Source of the DNA: Erythrobacter sp.
Lineage (GTDB): Bacteria > Pseudomonadota > Alphaproteobacteria > Sphingomonadales > Sphingomonadaceae
Direction: 5' to 3'
Assembly: GCA_003483125.1 (NCBI GenBank)
Contig: DMWU01000079.1
Span: forward strand, 1-9,661
DNA length: 9,661 nt
The position numbers and the translations under genes are program-made. The notes under the pieces are model-generated. The model worked only from the letters and a program-made list of their open reading frames with translations, was not told the DNA's origin and did no database searches. Each line of letters begins with the position of its first letter. Positions within the stretch are counted from its first letter, which is position 1. Positions 1 through 5,651 of the stretch are shown here, one piece after another.

Positions 1-1864
1 TGGTAACCTTGAAGCTTATACGCGTGGGCAGGTTCGCCTTGATGACGCCGGTAATGACATCGACCGAGGGGCGCTGCGTTGCCATGATCAAATGGATACC
101 GGAGGCGCGCGATTTCTGGCTCAACCGCTGGATCAGCACCTCGATTTCCTTGCCCACCGTCACCATCAGATCGGCCAGCTCATCGACGATCAGGACGATC
201 AGTGACAGCGGCTCATAATCGAGCTGTTCTTCTTCGTAGAGCTCCTCCCCTGTATCGGGATCAAAGCCGGTCTGTACGCGCCTGCCCAGCGGCCTGCCCT
301 TGGCGGCGGCGGCACGCACCTTTTCGTTAAAAGAGCCGATATTGCGCGAATTCACGCTGCTCATCATGCGATAGCGACGCTCCATCTCCTCGACCGCCCA
401 TTTGAGCGCGCGAACCGATTTATGCGGTTCTGTCACCACAGGTGAGAGGAGGTGCGGAATATCGTCATAGCTCTTGAGCTCGAGCACTTTTGGATCGATC
501 AGGATCAGGCGGCACTCGGCCGGTGTGAAGCGATAAAGCAGGCTCAACAGGATACAGTTTAGCCCGACCGATTTACCCGCGCCGGTCGTGCCCGCCACCA
601 GCAGGTGCGGCATGGCGGCAAGGTCTGTAACGATAGGCTCGCCGGCAATATCCTTGCCCAGAATGATCGGCAAAGCGCCCTTGGCATCGGCAAATGCTTC
701 GCATGCGGCGAGTTCTTTCAGCGCCACCGTCTGCCGGTCGGTATTGGGCAGCTCGATACCCATCACGGTCTTGCCGGGGATGGGCGATACGCGCGCCGAG
801 ATGGCCGACATGTTGCGCGCAATATCTTCTGCCAGCCCCACGACCCGGCTTGCCTTTATGCCTGGAGCTGGCTCCAACTCGTACATGGTGACGACAGGCC
901 CGGTGCGAACCGCAGTGATCTCGCCCTTCACGTTAAAATCGTCGAGCACGTTTTCGAGCAGCCGCGCATTGCGCTCAAGCGCCATCTTGTCGAGCTTCAC
1001 TGCCTTGTTGGCGGGCGGATCGGCCAGCAGGTCGAGGCTGGGCAGGTGGAAGCTGGCGAACATGTCGCGCTGTTTCGCCTTCTGCATGTTTGCCTTCTTG
1101 GGCGGCGCGGTCGGGTCAGAGATTTCGGGCGAACGGCGGGGCTCTGGCTCGGGCCGTTTTTCCTTGGCGGCTTTCTGCTTGCGTGCGAGAGTCAGTCCGC
1201 TGTCATCCACGATTTCGGGTTCGCGCCGCAGGAAATTTGGCAGTGTCAGCAGGCTGCGCCAATCGATTACGAAAACTCGGGTCAGCAGCGCGACCCCGCC
1301 TGCCAAATAGACACCAGCCAGGCCCAGGATTACCCAGCCTTGCCATTCGTCACCAAAGCGAGCGGCAATGGCCTCTGTTCCTGCCGCGCCCAACAGCCCA
1401 GTTATGCCGCCCACATGCGCAGGCAACGCGCCCCGCGGCGAATCAAACGCCAGCGAAAGCATGGTCGAAAGCAGCAACATCGCGGCTAGAAGCATTCCAA
1501 ACGGCAGCCACCAGCGCGTTGTATCTTCTTCGCCCCCTTCATCCGCCTCGATCCCGCGCCACAGCTTGCGCGCCGTTATGTAGAGAAGCGGCAAGAGCAA
1601 TATGCAGGTTGCGCCGAACAGGAACAGGACCTGATCTGCCGCCCAGGCGCCGCTAGCCCCCATCCAATTGCCGATCGTATCGTTCGATGCGGCGGTTGAT
1701 GCGCTCGGGTCAGTCTGGCTGTAGCTTACTATGGAGAGCGCGAGGAACACCATGAGGACAAACAGAGCGCCTGCGCCGCTGATCTGCGCGGCGCGCCGCA
1801 TCGACCGGCGGAATGCCGCCCGCCAATCGGGCTTGCCCTTTCTTGAAACTGCACGCGTTGCCAT
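1..1864 (-). CDS. ftsK: DNA translocase FtsK, N-terminal 621 residues (C-terminus beyond left edge)
   Basis: FtsK is a septum-anchored, ATP-driven double-stranded DNA pump that clears and aligns chromosome termini during division. The reverse-strand frame is open from ATG 1864 to the window edge. Four hydrophobic segments near residues 29-50, 80-98, 118-140 and 168-190 form the membrane anchor. A short charged, proline-rich linker (about 195-270) follows, much shorter than in E. coli FtsK and usual for alphaproteobacteria. The motor domain then has Walker A GTTGAGKS at residues 425-432 (569-592) and Walker B LIVLIVDELAD with the acidic pair D561-E562 (about 179-184), then ATQRPSVDVITG, a typical FtsK/SpoIIIE signature. 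The end of the motor and the DNA-reading winged-helix gamma domain are not in the window. The start is supported by AGGAG eight bases upstream. It lies 77 bases downstream of the ThiE-like gene in the same direction, so read-through is possible. Confidence 0.96.
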   Translation of the reverse strand, partial: MATRAVSRKGKPDWRAAFRRSMRRAAQISGAGALFVLMVFLALSIVSYSQTDPSASTAASNDTIGNWMGASGAWAADQVLFLFGATCILLLPLLYITARKLWRGIEADEGGEEDTTRWWLPFGMLLAAMLLLSTMLSLAFDSPRGALPAHVGGITGLLGAAGTEAIAARFGDEWQGWVILGLAGVYLAGGVALLTRVFVIDWRSLLTLPNFLRREPEIVDDSGLTLARKQKAAKEKRPEPEPRRSPEISDPTAPPKKANMQKAKQRDMFASFHLPSLDLLADPPANKAVKLDKMALERNARLLENVLDDFNVKGEITAVRTGPVVTMYELEPAPGIKASRVVGLAEDIARNMSAISARVSPIPGKTVMGIELPNTDRQTVALKELAACEAFADAKGALPIILGKDIAGEPIVTDLAAMPHLLVAGTTGAGKSVGLNCILLSLLYRFTPAECRLILIDPKVLELKSYDDIPHLLSPVVTEPHKSVRALKWAVEEMERRYRMMSSVNSRNIGSFNEKVRAAAAKGRPLGRRVQTGFDPDTGEELYEEEQLDYEPLSLIVLIVDELADLMVTVGKEIEVLIQRLSQKSRASGIHLIMATQRPSVDVITGVIKANLPTRISFKVT

Positions 1865-1871
1865 CACAAAC

Positions 1872-1877
1872 TCTCCT
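1872..1877 (-). promoter_or_regulatory. Ribosome binding site of ftsK
   Basis: On the reverse strand AGGAGA is followed by a short spacer and then ATG at 1864. This good Shine-Dalgarno match at normal distance fixes the ftsK start. It contrasts with the ThiE-like gene, yggS and glnD, which lack one. Confidence 0.75.
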
Positions 1878-1887
1878 GATGGGACAC

Positions 1888-1917
1888 ATCATGAATCCTT
1901 GAGGAGTCTCGCGTCAA
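1888..1917 (-). promoter_or_regulatory. Candidate ftsK promoter
   Basis: On the reverse strand TTGACG (1917-1912) is separated by 18 bases from CATGAT (1893-1888), giving 5/6 and 4/6 matches to sigma-70 -35 and -10 boxes. A start near 1881 would leave a leader of about 17 bases carrying the Shine-Dalgarno sequence. One GANTC site lies in the spacer and another touches the -10 box. It was found by eye in a short gap, so a chance match is possible. Confidence 0.35.
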
Positions 1918-1939
1918 GTGCAGAGCGGTAAAGCGAGTC
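1893..1939. promoter_or_regulatory. Cluster of three GANTC (CcrM-type methylation) sites ahead of ftsK
   Basis: GAATC at 1893-1897, GAGTC at 1904-1908 and GAGTC at 1935-1939 all fall in the 77-base gap between the ThiE-like gene and ftsK. In alphaproteobacteria CcrM methylates GANTC, and GcrA reads the methylated site at promoters of cell-cycle genes. The motif is directly visible; a regulatory role for ftsK is inference. Confidence 0.5.
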
Positions 1940-1941
1940 TT

Positions 1942-2478
1942 TTATGAGAGGCCATCGATGGCAGCCCAGCGCGGCCAATTGAGCGTATTTGCACGTTTCG
2001 TCGTCATTCCGCCGAGGGCAATGGCCGGCATTTTTGCATATTGCGCTAGCGTCCTGAATCGGGCCGTACCCAGGGCTCCTGCACCAGGATGCGACCTTGT
2101 GGCGAAGACTGGAGAGATCAGAACCGCGTCCGCGCCATAACGGTTGGCGAGACCAATTTCGGCCAGATCATGCGCAGTGGCGAGCTGCAGCAATCCCGAG
2201 CGTTGCGGGTATAGCGCGCGCGGTGCACCATAGATTCCATCCGCTCCCCATTCACGGGCGGTGATTGCGCTATCGGCCAGGATCACAATATGCCCTTGGG
2301 ATCGTGCCAGGTGCGCCAGTTGATAGAAGCGGGAAACGCGCTCTCCATCATCGAGGTGATAATGCCGATAGATAAACCCCGATCCGCGCGGCAGGCGGCG
2401 CAGGGCTTCGTGTAGCGAAGCGTCGTTGCGCTTGTCGCTGATAAGCCAAATGGCAGGGAGAGGCTGGCGATTGGGCAT
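1942..2478 (-). CDS. Divergent ThiE/TenI-like TIM-barrel protein (thiamine phosphate synthase family)
   Basis: This 178-residue protein resembles thiamine phosphate synthase, which joins the pyrimidine and thiazole halves of thiamine. Family landmarks visible are GADGIYG (78-84), ATAHDLAEIGLA (100-111), GADAVLISPVFATRSHPG (115-132) and ALGGM (154-158). Several catalytic positions look altered. The usual QLREK strand that holds the pyrophosphate reads YRHYH (37-41), the usual N-D after the next strand reads A-D (68-69), and the T-x-T-K of the phosphate loop reads T-R-S-H (127-130). It is also about 25-30 residues shorter than typical ThiE. A true synthase role is therefore doubtful, and a ThiE-like protein of other function is equally possible. 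The frame stays open upstream to 2766, but that stretch is antisense to yggS. ATG 2478 is chosen because homology-like sequence begins there; ATG 2502 is an alternative adding eight residues. It lacks a clear Shine-Dalgarno sequence. Confidence 0.8.
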   Translation of the reverse strand: MPNRQPLPAIWLISDKRNDASLHEALRRLPRGSGFIYRHYHLDDGERVSRFYQLAHLARSQGHIVILADSAITAREWGADGIYGAPRALYPQRSGLLQLATAHDLAEIGLANRYGADAVLISPVFATRSHPGAGALGTARFRTLAQYAKMPAIALGGMTTKRANTLNWPRWAAIDGLS

Positions 2479-2484
2479 GATCCC

Positions 2485-2492
2485 GCTATAGC
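2485..2492. promoter_or_regulatory. Palindrome GCTATAGC, possible shared -10 element of two divergent leaderless genes
   Basis: The 22 bases between the two divergent start codons contain a perfect 8-base palindrome. It presents TATAGC on both strands, 8 bases before the yggS ATG and 6 bases before the ThiE-like ATG. That is the distance at which transcription would start at or next to each ATG, which fits the absence of Shine-Dalgarno sequences on both sides. No good -35 box is seen at 17 bases on either strand. Confidence 0.35.
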
Positions 2493-2500
2493 GCCCAATC

Positions 2501-3166
2501 ATGGAAAACCCAGCCACAACGCCTCTAGAGGAAGTTCGCAGCAATATCGCCCGCGCATGCAAGCCTGCGCGTCGCGACCCCGGAGAGATCACTCTGATCG
2601 CCGTTAGCAAGACGCATCCAGCGACAAGAATCATTCCGCTGATCGAGCAGGGGCAACGCGTTTTCGGAGAGAATCGCGTGCAGGAGGCGCAGGCAAAATG
2701 GCCCGAGCTGCTCGAGCGATATCCCGACATAGAGTTGCACGGCATCGGACAGCTGCAATCAAACAAGGCGGAGGAAGCCGTCGCTTTGTTTAACTATATT
2801 CACGGACTTGATCGACCCAGCCTGCTCAAGGCGTTGGCAAGGGCGGTGGACAAGAGTGGCAAGCGGGTGCCCTGCTTCATCCAGGTCAATATTGGCGAGG
2901 AGCCGCAGAAGGGTGGCTGTGCGGTCGCTGACCTGCCGGATTTCCTTGCCAAGGTGCGCGAGACCGCAATTCCGATAGCTGGCCTGATGTGCATCCCGCC
3001 ATTCGACATCGAGCCGGCACCGTTTTTCGCGCTTCTGGCGAAGCTTGCTGCGGACAATGGGCTTACAGGCCTGAGCATGGGGATGAGTGGTGATTACGAA
3101 ACGGCGGTGATGCTGGGCGCTACCCATGTCCGCGTGGGTAGCGCGCTGTTCGGGGAGCGCGCATAA
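2501..3166 (+). CDS. yggS: YggS/PROSC family pyridoxal 5'-phosphate homeostasis protein
   Basis: This soluble protein binds pyridoxal phosphate without known enzyme activity and helps buffer vitamin B6 and linked amino-acid and keto-acid pools. The fold is that of the alanine racemase N-terminal barrel. The PLP lysine is K37 in LIAVSKTHP, matching K36 of E. coli YggS. Further family motifs are FGENRVQEAQAK (55-66), LHGIGQLQSNK (79-89), VNIGEEPQKGG, GLMCIPP, and at the C-terminus LSMGMSGDYETAVMLGATH followed by VRVGSALFGERA. The length of 221 residues is normal. No Shine-Dalgarno sequence precedes ATG 2501, which sits only 22 bases from the divergent ThiE-like start, so a leaderless mRNA is plausible. 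The gene converges on the receptor gene and ends just before the shared hairpin. It is the only plus-strand gene in the window. Confidence 0.95.
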   Translation: MENPATTPLEEVRSNIARACKPARRDPGEITLIAVSKTHPATRIIPLIEQGQRVFGENRVQEAQAKWPELLERYPDIELHGIGQLQSNKAEEAVALFNYIHGLDRPSLLKALARAVDKSGKRVPCFIQVNIGEEPQKGGCAVADLPDFLAKVRETAIPIAGLMCIPPFDIEPAPFFALLAKLAADNGLTGLSMGMSGDYETAVMLGATHVRVGSALFGERA

Positions 3167-3196
3167 GAAAAGGGGCGCCCGGTTAGGAGCGCCCCT
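3161..3196 (-). terminator. Rho-independent terminator of the receptor gene, possibly bidirectional
   Basis: An 8-base perfect stem (3171-3178 with 3189-3196, AGGGGCGC/GCGCCCCT) encloses a 10-base loop. Read on the reverse strand it is followed by TTTTCTTATGC, a proper U-rich tail, 26 bases past the receptor stop. Read on the plus strand it lies five bases after the yggS stop but is followed by CTCAATATCT, a poor tail, so stopping yggS transcripts there is less certain. Confidence 0.8.
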
Positions 3197-3221
3197 CTCA
3201 ATATCTATCCGATCGATTGGA

Positions 3222-5546
3222 TCAGAACTCGAAAGTCACTTCTGCACCAACCTGGCGGCCTTTCGACAGCGGCGAGAACGTGCCTGCAGCAGGCGAAGGA
3301 TCGAACGGACGGTTTACGCCGTTCGAAAATGCGCCGGTGCCAAATGGCAGTTGGGTATCACCACCAACTTGAACCTGGTCCAGCAGGTTCTTGCCATAGA
3401 TCGAGAAGGCGAGCCCATCGATCGGTGTTTCCCAGGTGATGTTTGCATCGAGATTATCCGATGACTGAACAAAACCGAAGTTGTTGTCTGTATAGGCATA
3501 CTCGTCGCGGAACTGGTAATTGATACGGCTCACGATTGCGCCATTGTGCAGCAGCACTTCGTGGAGGAGGCCCGCACCGAAGGTCACTTCCGGAACACGG
3601 GGCAAACGCAAAGCTTCGTCGGCTTCGTCAATCATTCCGTCGCCTGAAATGTCGAAACGAACTTCGTCATAATCATCGTCGATCAGGCCGAGATTGGCGG
3701 TGAAGATCAGCGAGTCGGACAATTGCGCCCGTGCCTCAGCTTCGAAGCCAAAGATGGTTGCATCGGCAGTATTCAGGATGAACTGCGACACGCCTGCAGT
3801 TGGCGAGCTTTGGTTCACCTCGCGCTGCATGTTCTTGATTTCCGTTACATAGGCGGCAGCGTTCAATGTGAACGAGCCGTCAGCAGTCTGGAACTTGAAG
3901 CCAGCCTCGTAATTGTCGACCTTCTCTTCGTCGAAGCCCAGCTCGCCATTGGTAGCCGGTACAACTACGTTTTCGAAGATTGCCGGGTTGGTGATGCGGA
4001 AATTGTAACCACCGCTGCGATAGCCGCGGCTCCAATGCGCATAGACCTGGCTATCGCCGAATTCATACTGCAAGCCGATCTTGGGCGACCAATTTTTCCA
4101 GACATTGCCGTCGGCAAAACCATTATTCTCGCCTGGAACGAATGGATTGGTGCCGCTGGTCGGGCATGTGCCATCGACAACCGAACATTCGAGGCGAGGA
4201 CGGACATAGGTAACAGCCGCATCCTTTTCCTCGCGGCTCCAGCGAACGCCGCCAATTACCGACAGTGCATCTGTCAGATAGAATTGACCGGCTGCAAACA
4301 GCCCGATGACCTCGTGATCCTGCCTGCCACCACCGTAGAAGGTAGCAGGTGTTACCGGCGGCAGATCGCGAATTTCAGTATAGGCGATCGACTGATCGAA
4401 ATAGAAACCGCCGAGCGTCAGGTCGAAATTGTCGGTTGAGATCGCGTAGCGAAGCTCGTTCGAATATTGCTCCTGATCGGTATCGGTATCCGAATGGAAG
4501 ATGAAGGCTGGCAGCGCGTCAATATCACCGCCCGTCTGCGCCTCGTAGCTGCGATAGCCAAAGATATTGGTCAGTCTGCCTGGGCCGATATCCCATTCTG
4601 CAGTTAAAGAACCCGTCCAGATTTCATTGTCGTAAAGGCCCGGGAAATCGATTGCGAAGTCGAAACTGTTGCGATCGAAGGTGCCACGGTTTTGCGCGCT
4701 GGGGCCATCGCCATCGCTTTCGAAATAGTCGAGTTTACCGGTTAGCGTCAGGTCGCCAAATCGGCCTTCCAACGCCCCGCGCAAGATCTTGGTTTCGGCT
4801 TCGCCATGGTTTGAATTGTCGAACAGGTTGGTGAAGTAACCTTCATCCTTGTTGTAATGGGCGCCAAACTTGAACAGCAGCTTGTCTTCTACCAGCGGGC
4901 CCGAGATGACGCCGCTCATCGTGTAATTTGCGCCGCCTCGGCCACCATCGACGAACGGCCCGTCAACCGCTGCGCGGAATTTGCCGGTGAAATAGTCGGT
5001 CGGGTTACCAGTATTGATCAGTACCGCACCGCCAGTGGTGTTCCGGCCAAACAGGATACCCTGTGGGCCGCGCAGGATTTCCACGCTTTCGAGATCAAAC
5101 AGATCGAAGACAACGCCGGCATTGAAGCCGAGATATACGCCATCGACGAATACGCCCACGGTCGGGTCGATCGACGGAATCGAGCTGTTGATGCCTAGGC
5201 CGCGAACGGAGAAGTTCGCCTGGCCGCGCGATGTACCGATCTGGTCGAGCGACACGTTTGGCACAGAGTAGGACAGGCTCTGTACGTCGCGAACCTTCAG
5301 TGCTTCGAGCGAATCGGAATTGAAGGCGGTGACGGCCAGCGGCACATCCTGCACATCTTCAGGATTTTGGGTCTTTGTGCCGGTTACAACGATCGTATTG
5401 GTTGCTTCGGCGATGCTGGTGCGCTGGCTTTCGCTTGCCTGCTCATCCTGCAGATTTGCATTATCTTGCGCAAATGCGGCGGGAGCGAAGGCCATGCCGG
5501 CTCCAACTAGTGCAAGTGCGTTTAACGACACGAAGGTCTTTGTCAT
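3222..5546 (-). CDS. TonB-dependent outer-membrane receptor
   Basis: This 774-residue outer-membrane gated barrel imports a scarce ligand using energy from TonB-ExbBD. In order it has a signal peptide (about 1-26, cleavage likely after AFA-26), a TonB-box-like NTIVVTG (50-56), a plug domain with VSLDQIG, FSVRGLG, VGVFVDGVYLG and VEILRGPQGILFGRNTTGGA, and a long beta-barrel. The barrel includes VYAHWSRGYRSGGYNFR and ends KGRQVGAEVTFEF with the terminal phenylalanine needed for outer-membrane assembly. C454 and C461 are close enough for a loop disulfide, and residues 632-643 resemble an EF-hand loop. No STN signalling domain is seen. The substrate (siderophore, carbohydrate, aromatic or other) cannot be read from sequence. 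An upstream in-frame ATG at 5609 is rejected: ATG 5546 has a signal peptide directly behind it and a Shine-Dalgarno sequence. It lies 105 bases downstream of glnD on the same strand. Confidence 0.95.
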   Translation of the reverse strand: MTKTFVSLNALALVGAGMAFAPAAFAQDNANLQDEQASESQRTSIAEATNTIVVTGTKTQNPEDVQDVPLAVTAFNSDSLEALKVRDVQSLSYSVPNVSLDQIGTSRGQANFSVRGLGINSSIPSIDPTVGVFVDGVYLGFNAGVVFDLFDLESVEILRGPQGILFGRNTTGGAVLINTGNPTDYFTGKFRAAVDGPFVDGGRGGANYTMSGVISGPLVEDKLLFKFGAHYNKDEGYFTNLFDNSNHGEAETKILRGALEGRFGDLTLTGKLDYFESDGDGPSAQNRGTFDRNSFDFAIDFPGLYDNEIWTGSLTAEWDIGPGRLTNIFGYRSYEAQTGGDIDALPAFIFHSDTDTDQEQYSNELRYAISTDNFDLTLGGFYFDQSIAYTEIRDLPPVTPATFYGGGRQDHEVIGLFAAGQFYLTDALSVIGGVRWSREEKDAAVTYVRPRLECSVVDGTCPTSGTNPFVPGENNGFADGNVWKNWSPKIGLQYEFGDSQVYAHWSRGYRSGGYNFRITNPAIFENVVVPATNGELGFDEEKVDNYEAGFKFQTADGSFTLNAAAYVTEIKNMQREVNQSSPTAGVSQFILNTADATIFGFEAEARAQLSDSLIFTANLGLIDDDYDEVRFDISGDGMIDEADEALRLPRVPEVTFGAGLLHEVLLHNGAIVSRINYQFRDEYAYTDNNFGFVQSSDNLDANITWETPIDGLAFSIYGKNLLDQVQVGGDTQLPFGTGAFSNGVNRPFDPSPAAGTFSPLSKGRQVGAEVTFEF
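3618..3653 (-). other. EF-hand-like acidic loop within the receptor barrel
   Basis: Residues 632-643 read DISGDGMIDEAD, with D at 1, S at 3, D at 5, G at 6, I at 8, D at 9 and D at 12. These are the ligand and packing positions of a calcium-binding EF-hand or dockerin-type loop. It sits between two barrel strands. Such single loops occur in other surface proteins. Calcium binding is inference. Confidence 0.4.
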
Positions 5547-5567
5547 GTGGGGGGGGGACTCCTCTCT
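5547..5567 (-). promoter_or_regulatory. Receptor ribosome binding site with a C9 tract before the start codon
   Basis: On the reverse strand AGAGAGGAG is followed by T, nine C (5557-5549), AC and ATG. The Shine-Dalgarno sequence is strong, but the spacing of 12 bases is longer than the usual 5-9. The homopolymer makes up most of that spacer, so its length directly sets the distance. A GANTC site (GACTC, 5557-5561) overlaps the Shine-Dalgarno edge. Confidence 0.65.
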
Positions 5568-5591
5568 AAAAACGACGCCGCTGCTTAGCGG
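5568..5591 (-). terminator. Weak hairpin plus T5 in the glnD-receptor gap
   Basis: On the reverse strand CCGCT-AAGC-AGCGG (5591-5578) forms a 5-base stem with a 4-base loop, then five bases and TTTTT (5572-5568). It could be a weak glnD terminator or an attenuator in the receptor leader. The stem is short and not directly followed by the T run. The rest of the gap up to 5651 shows no convincing sigma-70 promoter. Confidence 0.25.
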
Positions 5592-5651
5592 GTCGGTTTC
5601 AGAACGCAACCGCTACTTCAAAAGAAAGTTGTCCCCATCGACAAGCGGACC

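Noticed and set aside
605..1489. Long plus-strand open frame (294 residues) opposite ftsK
   Set aside because: It is antisense to a well-supported FtsK frame with Walker motifs, has a cysteine- and histidine-rich composition, and matches no family. Long antisense frames are common at this GC.
1877..1891. Inverted repeat TGATG/CATCA just upstream of the ftsK Shine-Dalgarno sequence
   Set aside because: A five-base AT-containing stem with a five-base loop is too weak to call an operator or structure.
1710..1892. Small minus-strand open frame overlapping the ftsK start
   Set aside because: It is out of frame with FtsK, whose start has the Shine-Dalgarno sequence, and it carries no recognisable motif.
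2479..2766. N-terminal extension of the ThiE-like protein by 96 residues
   Set aside because: The frame is open, but the extension is exactly antisense to yggS, is cysteine- and serine-rich, and does not resemble the ThiE family.
3723..4439. Plus-strand open frame of 238 residues inside the receptor gene
   Set aside because: It is antisense to the beta-barrel coding region with no Shine-Dalgarno sequence or family signature.
5547..5609. 21-residue N-terminal extension of the receptor
   Set aside because: It would bury the signal peptide behind a charged leader and read through the C9 tract. The internal ATG at 5546 has a Shine-Dalgarno sequence and a perfectly placed signal peptide.
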